Positions 25,069-34,086 of a stretch of DNA of 39,693 bases are shown here, one piece after another. The notes under the pieces are model-generated. The model worked only from the letters and a program-made list of their open reading frames with translations. It searched no databases and was not told the origin of the DNA. The DNA is taken from contig NZ_JADEWI010000059.1 in assembly GCF_015207705.1 (NCBI RefSeq), positions 1-39,693 on the forward strand. Direction: 5' to 3'. Source of the stretch: Nostoc sp. LEGE 06077. Its GTDB lineage: Bacteria > Cyanobacteriota > Cyanobacteriia > Cyanobacteriales > Nostocaceae. Both the position numbers and the translations under genes were made by a program. How positions within the stretch are numbered: the stretch's first letter is position 1; every line of letters starts with the position of its first letter.

Positions 25069-26895
25069 TTATGCTGGCACTACAAATTTCTCGCTACCAG
25101 CGAGATCAAAAGCAGCATGAATAACTTGTAAAGCTTTCACACCCTGTTCTTGGGCGACAACACAACTAATTTTGATTTCTGAAGTAGCAATCATTTGAAT
25201 ATTGATGTGGTGTTGTGCCAACGCTTCAAACATTTTGGCTGCAACACCTGGTTGTCCTACCATACCTGCGCCGACAATACTGACTTTCGCGATCGCATTA
25301 TCTAACACAACTTCACCCCAGCCTAATTCTGCTGCAACTTGGGTAAGCAGTTTTTGAGCAGTTTCTCCATCCATCCGCGGAACTGTAAAAGCAATATCCC
25401 GTTTAGGAACACCATCAATTATCCGACAGCGTTGAGATTGAATAATCATATCAACGCTGATATTGTGCTTTGCTAATATGCCAAACAATTTTGCCGCCAT
25501 CCCCGCTTTATCTGGAACTTGACGAATCCCCAGGCGTACTTGGTTCATGTCTAAGGCGACACCGCAAACGGGGTGGGAGTGCTGAGTGGGGAGTACTGAG
25601 TGGGGAGTGCTGAGTGGGGAGTGCTGTTCTTCTACCGCAATTTCAAAAGCGTTACTCAGTGCAGCCACGGCGCGATCGCAGTCTGTTGCATCAACTACGC
25701 AGCTAACTTTAACCTCACTAGTAGAAATCATTTGAATGTTCACCCCTGCTTCGGCAAGGGTGGCAAACATTTTCGCCGCCACCCCTGGACGACCAATCAT
25801 CCCTGCACCCGAAATACTGACTTTCGCAATGTCTTGTTCAATCATCACTTCCGCTTCGTCTGATTTGGGATTAGATGGATTTCTCAGTGCGGGTGCGATC
25901 GCTGCTGCTACTGCTTCTGCTCGTTTTAATATTGGTGTGGTGACAGTAAAGGCAATATCGTTGCTATTACCTTCGTGGATTGATTGAATAATTAAATCTA
26001 CATCAACATTTTGGCGGGAAATTTCCCCAAATAACTTAGCGGCTACCCCTGGCTTATCGGGTACACGCAACAAAGCTACTTTTGCTTGGTTGGTGTCAAA
26101 TTCTACCGCATCTACAGAACGGGCAATTTCTAAATTGACTAGCGATCGCTCTTGGGGTTTGAGGGATGTGACCCAAGTACCTGGGTCTTCTGTCCAGCTA
26201 GACCGCACTACCAAAGGTACACCATAGTTACGGGCAATTTCTACGGAACGAGGATGTAATACTTTTGCTCCTAAGCTTGCCAGTTCGAGCATTTCATTAC
26301 AAGTAATCGCATCCATCAACTGGGCTTCGGGAACTAAGCGGGGGTCTGTAGTTAAAATCCCTGGCACATCTGTATAAATTTCGCAAAAATCTGCCTCAAT
26401 TGCGGCTGCTATGGCAACAGCAGAGGTATCGGAACCACCACGCCCCAAGGTAGTAATTTCTAAATCTCCAGTGCTGGATATGCCTTGAAAGCCAGCTACT
26501 ACAACTACTTTACCTTGATGAATATGGCGCAGTAGGCGATCGGTTTCGATATGTAGAATTCGGGCGCGGGTGTGTTCTGCTTCTGTCACAATTCCTACTT
26601 GTGCGCCAGTCATAGAGATAGCAGGCTGTCCCAGTTCTTGCAATGCCATACTCAGGAGTGCGATCGTTACCTGCTCCCCAGTTGAAAGCAACATATCCAT
26701 TTCCCGGCGGTTAGGATTATGAGAAATTTCGCTGGCTAGTTTGACCAGTCCATCTGTGGTTTTTCCCATTGCGGAAACTACTACAACCAATGAGTTTCCT
26801 GCTTTAACTGTTTTATATACACGCTGGGCAACAGCTTGGATACGTTCTACTGAACCGACAGATGAACCACCGAATTTCTGAACTATAAGCGCCAT
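25069..26895 (-). CDS. lysC: aspartate kinase with four ACT domains
   Basis: This is a 608-residue enzyme for the first step of the aspartate pathway (Lys, Thr, Met, Ile). The kinase domain (1-250) opens with VQKFGGSSVGS and has TLGRGGSDTSAVAIAAAIEA and EIYTDVPGI. Two tandem pairs of ACT domains follow (around 265-410 and 440-600). Each pair carries VPDKPGVAAKLFGEI-like and ISGAGMIGRPGVAAKMF-like motifs. Doubling of the ACT pair is typical of cyanobacteria and provides allosteric control by lysine and threonine. Between the pairs a 14-base tandem repeat encodes the linker EQHSPLSTPHSVLPTQHSHP. No riboswitch was recognised upstream. Confidence 0.96.
   Translation of the reverse strand: MALIVQKFGGSSVGSVERIQAVAQRVYKTVKAGNSLVVVVSAMGKTTDGLVKLASEISHNPNRREMDMLLSTGEQVTIALLSMALQELGQPAISMTGAQVGIVTEAEHTRARILHIETDRLLRHIHQGKVVVVAGFQGISSTGDLEITTLGRGGSDTSAVAIAAAIEADFCEIYTDVPGILTTDPRLVPEAQLMDAITCNEMLELASLGAKVLHPRSVEIARNYGVPLVVRSSWTEDPGTWVTSLKPQERSLVNLEIARSVDAVEFDTNQAKVALLRVPDKPGVAAKLFGEISRQNVDVDLIIQSIHEGNSNDIAFTVTTPILKRAEAVAAAIAPALRNPSNPKSDEAEVMIEQDIAKVSISGAGMIGRPGVAAKMFATLAEAGVNIQMISTSEVKVSCVVDATDCDRAVAALSNAFEIAVEEQHSPLSTPHSVLPTQHSHPVCGVALDMNQVRLGIRQVPDKAGMAAKLFGILAKHNISVDMIIQSQRCRIIDGVPKRDIAFTVPRMDGETAQKLLTQVAAELGWGEVVLDNAIAKVSIVGAGMVGQPGVAAKMFEALAQHHINIQMIATSEIKISCVVAQEQGVKALQVIHAAFDLAGSEKFVVPA
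25575..25626. repeat. 14-base tandem repeat in the lysC linker
   Basis: GGGAGTGCTGAGTG recurs about 3.7 times, one copy with ACTGAGTG. It consists of two related heptamers of the GAGTGCT family. It is translated as Ser/Pro/His-rich linker between the ACT pairs and is not expected to disturb folding. Confidence 0.85.
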
Positions 26896-27282
26896 ATCTT
26901 TGTCTTGAATGAAGTGTGCCTAATTTCATCAATGCTCCCGCCGGGCTAGGAAACTTTGAAGGCATTAGCAGTAGTTATTTAATTTACTAACTTATCAGAA
27001 TCAGTTGACACAAAAATTGCTGACTGAAGATTTTGTGGCTGATTTTCTGCACGTTGTATCTAAATATAGCTGTCGCCAAGGTAGTTAGGACATCGGTAAG
27101 CGATAAAACTTAGACAATAAAAGACTTTCAATTCTGTCACCTGCTATATCAGCAAATTCTCATCAAAATAAAAAGGTGAGCCAGCGTTGTCTTAGGGTTT
27201 CCCCATGAGCGACTGATTCACCTGGAAGGCAAAAGCCCAAGATAAATCTTTTGACTTTTGCCTGGTTAATTTTTACTTATTT
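26896..27282. other. spacer between the DedA gene and lysC
   Basis: It contains GGCAAAAG and CTTTTGCC facing each other (27227-27260 area), which can form a hairpin at the 3' end of the DedA gene. Upstream of that, GAGCCAGCGTTG and GAGCGACTG parts resemble dispersed Nostoc repeats. The rest is the lysC leader, with no recognised lysine riboswitch. Confidence 0.45.
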
Positions 27283-27912
27283 CTATTCGCCTGCTGCGCG
27301 TTTAACTTGGCGGGACTCTAACCACAAGGGAATAGCAATCACAGCGACTAAAATGAGTAGGGCTGCGATCGCAAATTGACTTACCCAAGCCACCAATTGT
27401 TCTAAAGAAATTACTCTGCCAGCGAAAAAAGCTAATGTCACCATCACAGTAGCCCAACTGGTGGCTCCTGCTAGGTTATATAAGAAGAATTTCTGGAAGG
27501 GTATTTCTGCTATCCCAGCTAGTGGGGCTGCAAAAATTCGCAATAGAGCGAAAAACCTGCCAAAAAACACGGCTTTCATAGCATTTTGACTAAATTGCTC
27601 TTTAATATTCAGTAATTTTTCTTCAGAAATCCTAAATATTTTACCTATTTGCAGCAGGAAAGGCCAGCCACCCAGTTTACCAATCCAATAGCCGCAAGCA
27701 CCGCCAATTACAGCACCTGCAACTGCATCACCTAGAACTAACCAGTAACTCAGTTCATCACTACCAGCGAGAAACCCACCTACAAGAGTTACGGTTTCAC
27801 CAGGAATGGGAATGCCCAAGTTTTCTAGTAAAATTCCCAAAAAAATTGCCCAGTAACCATACTGGTGAGCAAATTCCTGGATGTTTTCTAGTGAAATAAA
27901 TTCAAGAGACAT
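27283..27912 (-). CDS. DedA family membrane protein
   Basis: This is a 209-residue protein with about four to five membrane segments. GIPIPGETVTLVGGFLAGS near the start and FFGRFFALLRIFAAPLAGIA in the middle match the DedA/SNARE-associated (VTT) family, including the conserved G-R-F-x-P-x-x-R-like region. DedA proteins are implicated in flipping undecaprenyl phosphate and other lipids across the membrane. Which lipid this copy handles is unknown. The final KRAAGE is a short cytoplasmic tail. It is transcribed alone, toward lysC. Confidence 0.92.
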   Translation of the reverse strand: MSLEFISLENIQEFAHQYGYWAIFLGILLENLGIPIPGETVTLVGGFLAGSDELSYWLVLGDAVAGAVIGGACGYWIGKLGGWPFLLQIGKIFRISEEKLLNIKEQFSQNAMKAVFFGRFFALLRIFAAPLAGIAEIPFQKFFLYNLAGATSWATVMVTLAFFAGRVISLEQLVAWVSQFAIAALLILVAVIAIPLWLESRQVKRAAGE

Positions 27913-28346
27913 CCCGCACCGCCGCCTTTACAATTTTTTACCTTTACTCTATCTTGGCGCGTTTGTGGCTGGAGTGTCAATCAAAGTACTATTCTGCAAA
28001 CCCTAATTAATCCCACTTCATCCCTAAGGATTTATAAAATCCATAACTTATTCAATATTGACTATTATGCGTTTAGGCGTTAGTAACATAGATGCATAGT
28101 AGATAAAACAAATCAATAAACTTTTTATAAAAAATTCATAAAAATCTCGTTAAATTATAAAAATCTTGTAAAAGCTACTATTGATACTGAATTTACTAAG
28201 CGTTTGTGCATATATTTAGGGAAGTTAACACAAATTATACGACCTAAATACTTAACTGAATAGTATCGACTTCACAACTGTTGAAACCGTGCAGTATTGA
28301 TGTCAATTTTCATTTTTTTCAGTAGTTCAACTACCCAGATAAATAC
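27913..28346. promoter_or_regulatory. AT-rich upstream region with paired direct repeats
   Basis: ATAAAAATCTCGTTAAA (28138-28154) is followed at 19-base spacing by ATAAAAATCTTGTAAAA (28157-28173), 14 of 17 identical. Paired direct repeats of this kind are often bound by response regulators. They sit about 175 bases before the STAS gene. No open frame is present. Confidence 0.35.
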
Positions 28347-28700
28347 ATGACTATCGCACAGAAATTGCAAGTGGTTTTATTCAAACCCCAAGGGAGCATA
28401 GACTTGCAGGGTGGGATGGCTCTCAGCCAAAGCATGGCTGAAGTAGTACCTCAACCTGATCAACTTTGGGTCATTGACCTAGCAGAAGTAGATTTCATGG
28501 ATAGTTCTGGTTTGGTTCCGTTAGTCAAAACGTTGACAACTGCTCGACAAAGTGGTTGTCGTTTAGTTCTGTGTCATGTCAAAGCTCCTGTCCGGTTAAT
28601 TTTAGAACTGACCCAGTTAGAATCTGTTTTTGAGGTTTTTGACACTTACGACGACATCCTCAATCTTGTCAGCAAACAACCTTTGGCACTAGCAAGTTAA
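28347..28700 (+). CDS. STAS domain protein (anti-sigma factor antagonist type)
   Basis: This is a 117-residue single STAS domain. The hallmark FMDSSGLVPLVKTL places DSSG at residues 52-55, where the phosphorylated serine of SpoIIAA-like proteins sits. IDLAEVDFMDSSG is the core strand before helix 2, and RLVLCHVKAPVRLILELTQL follows. Such proteins usually bind an anti-sigma kinase or other partner and are switched by serine phosphorylation. No partner kinase or phosphatase lies adjacent. A long 3' UTR ends at the terminator 28933-28961. Confidence 0.9.
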   Translation: MTIAQKLQVVLFKPQGSIDLQGGMALSQSMAEVVPQPDQLWVIDLAEVDFMDSSGLVPLVKTLTTARQSGCRLVLCHVKAPVRLILELTQLESVFEVFDTYDDILNLVSKQPLALAS

Positions 28701-28932
28701 CCTTTAATTACAATGCTCAAAACTGCTAATAGCAGGAAACAAGGCACAGGCTTAAAAGTCTTTATAGTGTATGGATTTTGTAGTTAATCCTGTATCTCAT
28801 TCAAGAACATATCGCTAGAGTGTCGAACAAAATCAATTATCTTTTTCACCGTTAATAAATTAGCACTGAGACTTAGCCCTCTTTCAATTTCGTGAATTAC
28901 ACATCTGACCGAGAAAAAGCTAAGAAATTTCG

Positions 28933-28961
28933 AGCCTGTGATTGCAGGCTTGATTTTTTTT
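28933..28961 (+). terminator. rho-independent terminator after the STAS gene
   Basis: AGCCTG and CAGGCT form a stem around TGATTG, followed by GATTTTTTTT. The T run is on the plus strand, so it ends the STAS transcript about 230 bases after its stop. Confidence 0.75.
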
Positions 28962-29520
28962 AAGCATTCTGCACCGCAGAAACATTACCTTGTTCAGTGA
29001 CGGGGCGAGGGAAGTTAGGTAAGTCAATACCGCTATGGCTGGAAGTGCGGGTTTTCAGTGCTAAACGGTAACTAACACTTTGTAATTCTGCTTGTAGTTT
29101 GCGATTTTCTCGTTGCAAAATAGAGACTTTCTCTCTCACTGGAGCCATCCGTTCCTCAAATTTACGACGATAAATTTGCGGTAATTCTTGGACTACCTGC
29201 TCCAACATCCGACTGCGGTCTGTTAACTCTTGCACAGACTGACGCAGTTGATAAATTTCTGCATCACGAGTAGCAATTTGCTCTTGATAAAAAGTTACCT
29301 GTTGCTCGACAGCTTGTAATTGTTCTCTTAACGCCTGCAACTGACTTAAATCGCGTTCAGTTTCAGAACGCTGGGGCATAAAATTAGTATTGCCCTTAAC
29401 CAGCCGAAAGAGTTCTTGAGATAGCTGTTGCACTAATTGATCTCGCAGTTGCAACTCTTGACGCAATTGCGATGCTTCTGTAGAGAGAGCTTGGATGTTG
29501 GGTATGTCAGTTTGGCTCAC
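28960..29520 (-). CDS. coiled-coil protein of unknown function
   Basis: This is a 186-residue protein from GTG 29520. Residues about 10-155 are almost continuous coiled coil (QLRQELQLRDQLVQQLSQEL, LREQLQAVEQQVTFYQEQIA, REKVSILQRENRKLQAELQS), ending in a short unstructured tail. It has no signal or membrane helix. It resembles small structural proteins common in filamentous cyanobacteria but I cannot name a family. It converges with the STAS gene, and its stop touches that gene's terminator. Confidence 0.65.
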   Translation of the reverse strand: MSQTDIPNIQALSTEASQLRQELQLRDQLVQQLSQELFRLVKGNTNFMPQRSETERDLSQLQALREQLQAVEQQVTFYQEQIATRDAEIYQLRQSVQELTDRSRMLEQVVQELPQIYRRKFEERMAPVREKVSILQRENRKLQAELQSVSYRLALKTRTSSHSGIDLPNFPRPVTEQGNVSAVQNA

Positions 29521-29669
29521 AGTGGCTTGCAGCTCCCATTGACGAATCTTTTCTCATCTTAGGTATAACGGCGATCGTACTGCCTTTGGCAAGTACTTGT
29601 TAATTTAGCATTCCCAACCGAAGCCGAAAAAAGTCAAAGGTAAAAAAAAAATTTTGTTTTGCTGTAGTT

Positions 29670-29710
29670 AGTACTGAGTTTTAAAGTACAAATACTCATA
29701 ACTCAGTACT
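29670..29710. repeat. inverted repeat
   Basis: AGTACTGAGTT (29670-29680) and AACTCAGTACT (29700-29710) are perfect complements around a 19-base loop. It sits between rpsF and the coiled-coil gene and is probably a small palindromic repeat. Confidence 0.6.
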
Positions 29711-29730
29711 AGTACTGCAAGGCGAAGGTC

Positions 29731-29778
29731 AAAAGTCAAAAAGGCACTCTTTCTTTTTACTGTGAACTTTTGACTTTT
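29731..29778 (-). terminator. putative rpsF terminator made of GTCAAAAG repeats
   Basis: AAAAGTCAAAA (29731-29741) and TTTTGACTTTT (29768-29778) form an 11-base stem beginning a few bases after the rpsF stop on the minus strand. The same motif builds the glyA terminator. Confidence 0.5.
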
Positions 29779-29782
29779 TGTC

Positions 29783-30127
<345 letters not shown>

Positions 30128-30487
30128 GAGTTTTAAATCTCCTTTTGGACAAGGTGGCTGCCAGAGTGAAATTATACAAAGATTCCTAGAGAATACCCGT
30201 ATATTTCAATATCTGAAGCAACAAGGAATTATAATCTTACCAGTTTTTTATATGAATCATCAGCACAATCTGCCGAAATTCGTAGTTTAGCCAAAAGTTA
30301 CTTTTATAGCTAACTAGTGTGCAATCAGGAATTCAGCCTTTAGTAAACAACAGCAAATTAATTGATCTATTGGCTGAACCAACAGGTATGCTTCCCAAAG
30401 GAGTCTTTAAACTCCTAACTCTCATTGCTGAAGATTCTCCGCACTCACGGCTCTTAAATTGCAGACAATAAGGATATTATCAAGGTT
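30128..30487. other. divergent intergenic region upstream of rpsF
   Basis: It should carry the promoters of rpsF and the FAH-family gene. AGGAGT and ACTCCT (30399-30416) can form a 6-base hairpin. Nothing else is supported. Confidence 0.45.
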
Positions 30488-31261
30488 ATGGCACAGCGCT
30501 ATGTGCGAGTTCAAAATCCAGAAGGCAAAGTTTATTATGGGTTACTACAGCTATCTCTGAATGTGCAGGTGCTGGACGCGCCACCTTGGTTACAGGGACA
30601 ACCGACAGATTTAGTTTTAGTACCGGATAGTTACCAAATTCTCTCCCCTTGCGCTCCCTCAAAAATTGTGGCGGTGGGCAAGAATTATGCAGATCATGCA
30701 GCAGAAATGGGAACCCCTGTACCCAGTGAGCCATTAATTTTTCTCAAGCCGCCAACATCGATTATTGCCACTGAGACCGAAATTAAGTATCCGCTTCAGT
30801 CTCATAGAGTAGATTATGAAGGTGAATTAGCTCTAGTAATAGGCGATCGCGCTTGTGACTGCACCCCAGAGGAAGCACAAACCAAAATTTGGGGTTATAC
30901 AATCGCTAATGATGTGACAGCGCGAGACTTACAGCAAAAAGATGGTCAATGGACTAGAGCCAAGGGCTTCGATACCTTCTGTCCCCTAGGCCCTTGGATT
31001 GTCCGCGAATTAAATCCGGGTGCAAGATTGCAGACTTTCATCAACGATGAGGCAAATCCCGTACAATCTGCGGGGATCGATCAAATGGTTTTTCCCCCTG
31101 ATGTTTTGGTATCTTACATCAGTAAAGTTATGACTCTTATCCCAGGGGATGTAGTACTCACAGGTACACCATTGGGGATTGGCCCCTTGCACATAGGCGA
31201 TCGCATCCGGGTAGAAATTGAAGGCATTGGTCGTCTAGAAAACACCATAGTAACCCGTTAA
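30488..31261 (+). CDS. fumarylacetoacetate hydrolase family protein
   Basis: This is a 257-residue metal-dependent hydrolase or isomerase. CAPSKIVAVGKNYADHAAEM, the metal-ligand region VDYEGELALVIG, GYTIANDVTARDLQQKDGQW and the C-terminal VVLTGTPLGIGPLHIGDRIR are hallmarks of the FAH group. Members include 2-hydroxyhepta-2,4-diene-1,7-dioate isomerases, oxaloacetate decarboxylases and acylpyruvases. The exact substrate cannot be assigned. It is likely cytoplasmic, with no operon partner; it converges with the Tic20-like gene. Confidence 0.92.
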   Translation: MAQRYVRVQNPEGKVYYGLLQLSLNVQVLDAPPWLQGQPTDLVLVPDSYQILSPCAPSKIVAVGKNYADHAAEMGTPVPSEPLIFLKPPTSIIATETEIKYPLQSHRVDYEGELALVIGDRACDCTPEEAQTKIWGYTIANDVTARDLQQKDGQWTRAKGFDTFCPLGPWIVRELNPGARLQTFINDEANPVQSAGIDQMVFPPDVLVSYISKVMTLIPGDVVLTGTPLGIGPLHIGDRIRVEIEGIGRLENTIVTR

Positions 31262-31263
31262 AA

Positions 31264-31307
31264 AGTGCTGAGTGCTGTTAGCGGGGCGTTTAGCCCGTGC
31301 TGAGTAT
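31264..31307. repeat. heptamer repeat interrupted by a second repeat
   Basis: AGTGCTGAGTGCTG is followed by TTAGCGGGGCGTTTAGCCC and then GTGCTGAGT again. A GC-rich unit (TAGCGGGGCGTTTAGCCC) appears to have entered a heptamer array. It lies just after the FAH-family gene. Confidence 0.65.
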
Positions 31308-31355
31308 GAGTAAGATACTAGCGCCTCTAACCTCTAGCCTTGTTCATCCGTCCAG

Positions 31356-31832
31356 TTACCGAACTTGCATATAAACAGCATCGGAAATTGCGGGAATTTC
31401 GGCATAACGTCCCAAAAGAGACTGGACGACTGAATATGCTACTGCTGCCACAATACCAAGAAAAATAGTGCTATACAGAGTTTGAATGGCAAAATCTCCA
31501 CTGGGAATTAGCCCCACAATATCAGTCAGGATGCCACACAAAAAGATAATAATGTCTAAAAGAATTGCTTGCATAGTATTGAAACGAATAAAATGAGAGA
31601 TTTTTTCGTTTCTAACGACTAATAGCCATAAAGCAAAGAAAATTATCACTCCAGCAAATCGCACACGTCTATAAAATGACCATAAAATCAGCACAGGTGC
31701 AAAAACTACGGTTAGGGCAGGAAACTGCTGTAATAAAACAAACCCAAAAGTGAGTACCTCCACCAGAGGTAGCAAATAAGGTAAACAAGCGAAAATGCGA
31801 TCAGAAATATTTATAGAACCACGCCAGGCCAT
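31356..31832 (-). CDS. Tic20 family membrane protein
   Basis: This is a 158-residue protein with four hydrophobic helices. SDRIFACLPYLLPLVEVLTF near the N-terminus, the middle RFAGVIIFFALWLLVVRNEK, and FIRFNTMQAILLDIIIFLCG match Tic20-like proteins. In chloroplasts Tic20 is part of the inner-envelope protein import channel. The cyanobacterial ancestor sits in the plasma membrane, and its cargo is uncertain. AGGAG about 9 bases upstream supports ATG 31832. It is probably transcribed on its own; the next minus-strand gene upstream ends 80 bases away. Confidence 0.9.
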   Translation of the reverse strand: MAWRGSINISDRIFACLPYLLPLVEVLTFGFVLLQQFPALTVVFAPVLILWSFYRRVRFAGVIIFFALWLLVVRNEKISHFIRFNTMQAILLDIIIFLCGILTDIVGLIPSGDFAIQTLYSTIFLGIVAAVAYSVVQSLLGRYAEIPAISDAVYMQVR

Positions 31833-31912
31833 TTTGCGTTCTCCTGTGGCAGAATTTTAAGAGTTACTTGAGCCTAGGATAACGCAGTTGTCTAGTTTGC
31901 CTGAAGAGGCAA

Positions 31913-32110
31913 TCACCGAATCTCGGCAATCCGAAAACCCATAATACATTCATACTGCTCTGGCTGTTGTTCGGTAAGTTGGTGAATAGCTTGACCGCAA
32001 TACAGTTGACCACCACGCCAACGGGGTTGACCACTCTTGTCAGCCAGTAAACAAGACTGGCAAACCTGCTTAGGAGCAAGGATTTGATCATCCATTAAAA
32101 TGACTAACAT
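31913..32110 (-). CDS. small four-cysteine protein
   Basis: This is a 65-residue protein from ATG 32110 with a strong AGGAGGT about 6-8 bases upstream. Cysteines 17 and 20 form a CxxC (VCQSCLLADKSGQPRW). Cys38 (GGQLYCGQAI) and Cys55 (YECIMGFRI) complete a possible zinc site. It resembles short conserved cyanobacterial proteins of unknown function. The overlapping minus-strand frame at 31864-32091 lacks such a ribosome binding site and is taken as a shadow. It lies just upstream of the Tic20-like gene on the same strand, so co-transcription is possible. Confidence 0.65.
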   Translation of the reverse strand: MLVILMDDQILAPKQVCQSCLLADKSGQPRWRGGQLYCGQAIHQLTEQQPEQYECIMGFRIAEIR

Positions 32111-32652
32111 CCAAAGACCTCCTGTAATTCCTTAAAATAATCTAGATGTGTTCAGGGGAGAAAATCATTTTTGGTTGCGGAGAGTAGCTATTAGCAGAAT
32201 TTACCTAAGCTATACATCGAAGCAATTTTGCGCTTGAGTAGCTGCTTAATTAGCTTATGAATCTTCTCCAGCACTCTTTTTGACAAAAATGAGGTTAAGA
32301 ACTAAAAATTCCCCAGTGAACATTAAATTTATTGTATGTTGAGTCTCTCGGAGATGGCGATAAAGTTCTTGGGTAATAACTCATACATAAATTTTTCCAC
32401 CCAGGTTGAGTAGTGTGAGTTGTCTTTCCATAACTGTTAAGTTCATGTTCCAGAAAGAGATTTATAATAATTAACACATTAATGGGGCTGAATCGGGCTG
32501 GTATCTAAGTAATAAATTCAGTTACTACCAATAGACAATAGTCAGCAGTCAAAAAATCTGGACAGATAAACATTTGACTGCAAATTATTACTGAGAAACT
32601 AGGTTCCAAGAAAAACCATCGTTGTGCAAATTTCCACTAAGGATAATTCAAA
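32111..32652. promoter_or_regulatory. glyA upstream region with inverted repeat
   Basis: GCAGTCAAA (32545-32553) and TTTGACTGC (32573-32581) are perfect 9-base complements with a 19-base loop, about 72 bases before the glyA start. It could be an operator or leader hairpin. No glycine riboswitch motif was recognised and no convincing open frame is present. Confidence 0.35.
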
Positions 32653-33936
32653 GTGACTAGGACTAATTCAGACTTTATTGCTGCTTCTGATCCCGCGATC
32701 GCCGGATTAATTAACGAAGAACTCCAGCGTCAACGCGACCACCTAGAGTTAATCGCTAGTGAAAACTTTACCTCTGCGGCTGTCCTCGCTGCTCAAGGTT
32801 CAGTCTTAACTAACAAATATGCCGAAGGATTACCAGGTAAACGTTACTATGGCGGTTGTGAATTTGTTGATAAAATCGAGCAAATCGCCATTGACCGAGC
32901 TAAACAAATGTTTGGTGCGGCTCATGCTAACGTGCAACCCCATTCTGGCGCTCAAGCGAACTTTGCTGTTTTCCTGACTTTACTCGAACCAGGAGACAAA
33001 ATCATGGGGATGGATTTGTCTCATGGTGGACACCTAACTCACGGTTCACCTGTCAACGTTTCAGGTAAATGGTTCCAAGTTAGCCACTACGGTGTGAGTC
33101 AAGTAACAGAACAACTCGACTACGACCAAATTCGAGAGCTGGCGCTAAGGGAGCGTCCTAAGCTGTTGATTTGTGGTTATTCTGCTTATCCTCGCATCAT
33201 TGATTTTGCCAAATTCCGTAGCATTGCTGATGAAGTTGGTGCTTACTTACTAGCAGATATTGCCCACATTGCTGGTTTAGTAGCAGCTGGTTTACATCCC
33301 GACCCCATTCCTTACTGTGATGTTGTGACGACAACCACTCACAAAACCCTGCGCGGCCCTAGAGGTGGATTAATTTTGACCAAGGACGCAGAATTGGGTA
33401 AAAAGCTAGATAAATCAGTTTTCCCCGGAACTCAAGGTGGGCCTTTAGAACACGTAATTGCGGGTAAAGCTGTGGCTTTTGGCGAAGTCTTAAAGCCAGA
33501 GTTTAAAACATATTCTGCACAGGTAATTGAAAATGCCCGTGCCTTAGCAGCGCAACTGCAAAACCGGGGCTTAAAGTTAGTCTCAGATGGTACTGATAAC
33601 CATTTGATGCTTGTAGATTTGCGCTCAATTGGTTTGACAGGTAGACAAGCAGATCAACTGGTCAGCGGTGTGAATATTACGGCTAACAAAAATACTGTAC
33701 CTTTTGATCCCCAATCGCCATTTGTTACTAGTGGTTTGAGATTGGGTTCTCCGGCGATGACAACTAGAGGATTGGGAGTTGCCGAGTTTACCGAGATTGG
33801 CAATATTATTGCCGATCGCCTGCTCAACCCCGAATCAGAAACAGTCGCAGCTGATTGTAAACTTCGGGTAGCTGCATTGTGCGATCGCTTCCCGTTATAC
33901 GCCCACCTGCAAATTCCTGTACCAGCACTAGCATAA
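32653..33936 (+). CDS. glyA: serine hydroxymethyltransferase
   Basis: This is a 427-residue PLP enzyme that interconverts serine and glycine with tetrahydrofolate, feeding one-carbon metabolism and photorespiration. [40 protein letters not shown] and the Schiff-base Lys231 in [13 protein letters not shown] are diagnostic. It starts at GTG 32653, with AAGGA about 12 bases upstream. Length and motifs are normal. It is followed by a strong terminator (33944-33985). Confidence 0.97.
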   Translation: MTRTNSDFIAASDPAIAGLINEELQRQRDHLELIASENFTSAAVLAAQGSVLTNKYAEGLPGKRYYGGCEFVDKIEQIAIDRAKQMFGAAHANVQPHSGAQANFAVFLTLLEPGDKIMGMDLSHGGHLTHGSPVNVSGKWFQVSHYGVSQVTEQLDYDQIRELALRERPKLLICGYSAYPRIIDFAKFRSIADEVGAYLLADIAHIAGLVAAGLHPDPIPYCDVVTTTTHKTLRGPRGGLILTKDAELGKKLDKSVFPGTQGGPLEHVIAGKAVAFGEVLKPEFKTYSAQVIENARALAAQLQNRGLKLVSDGTDNHLMLVDLRSIGLTGRQADQLVSGVNITANKNTVPFDPQSPFVTSGLRLGSPAMTTRGLGVAEFTEIGNIIADRLLNPESETVAADCKLRVAALCDRFPLYAHLQIPVPALA

Positions 33937-33943
33937 AGTCAAA

Positions 33944-33985
33944 AGTCAAAAGGCAAAAGTATCTTTAATCTTTTGCCTTTTGACT
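33944..33985 (+). terminator. glyA terminator built from GTCAAAAG repeats
   Basis: AGTCAAAAGGCAAAAG and CTTTTGCCTTTTGACT form a perfect 16-base stem with a 10-base loop, 8 bases after the stop. It lacks a long T run, but the stem alone should halt transcription or protect the 3' end. Confidence 0.65.
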
Positions 33986-34086
33986 TAAAAATCTTCTGCT
34001 GATAAAAGCCAAAAATGTAGTAGATATTAGGTAGAACCCTCCCTCGGCAGAGTTTTGTCTTAACCACTACTTAATTTAAAATACAG

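Noticed and set aside
26896-27282. Lysine riboswitch upstream of lysC
   Set aside because: I could not find the conserved core elements; only dispersed-repeat fragments and a 3' hairpin of the DedA gene are present.
31864-32091. 75-codon minus-strand frame
   Set aside because: It overlaps the four-cysteine gene in another frame, has no matching ribosome binding site and has non-protein-like composition.
32295-32477. 60-codon minus-strand frame upstream of glyA
   Set aside because: Composition is not protein-like, there is no start context, and it lies in the leader region of glyA.
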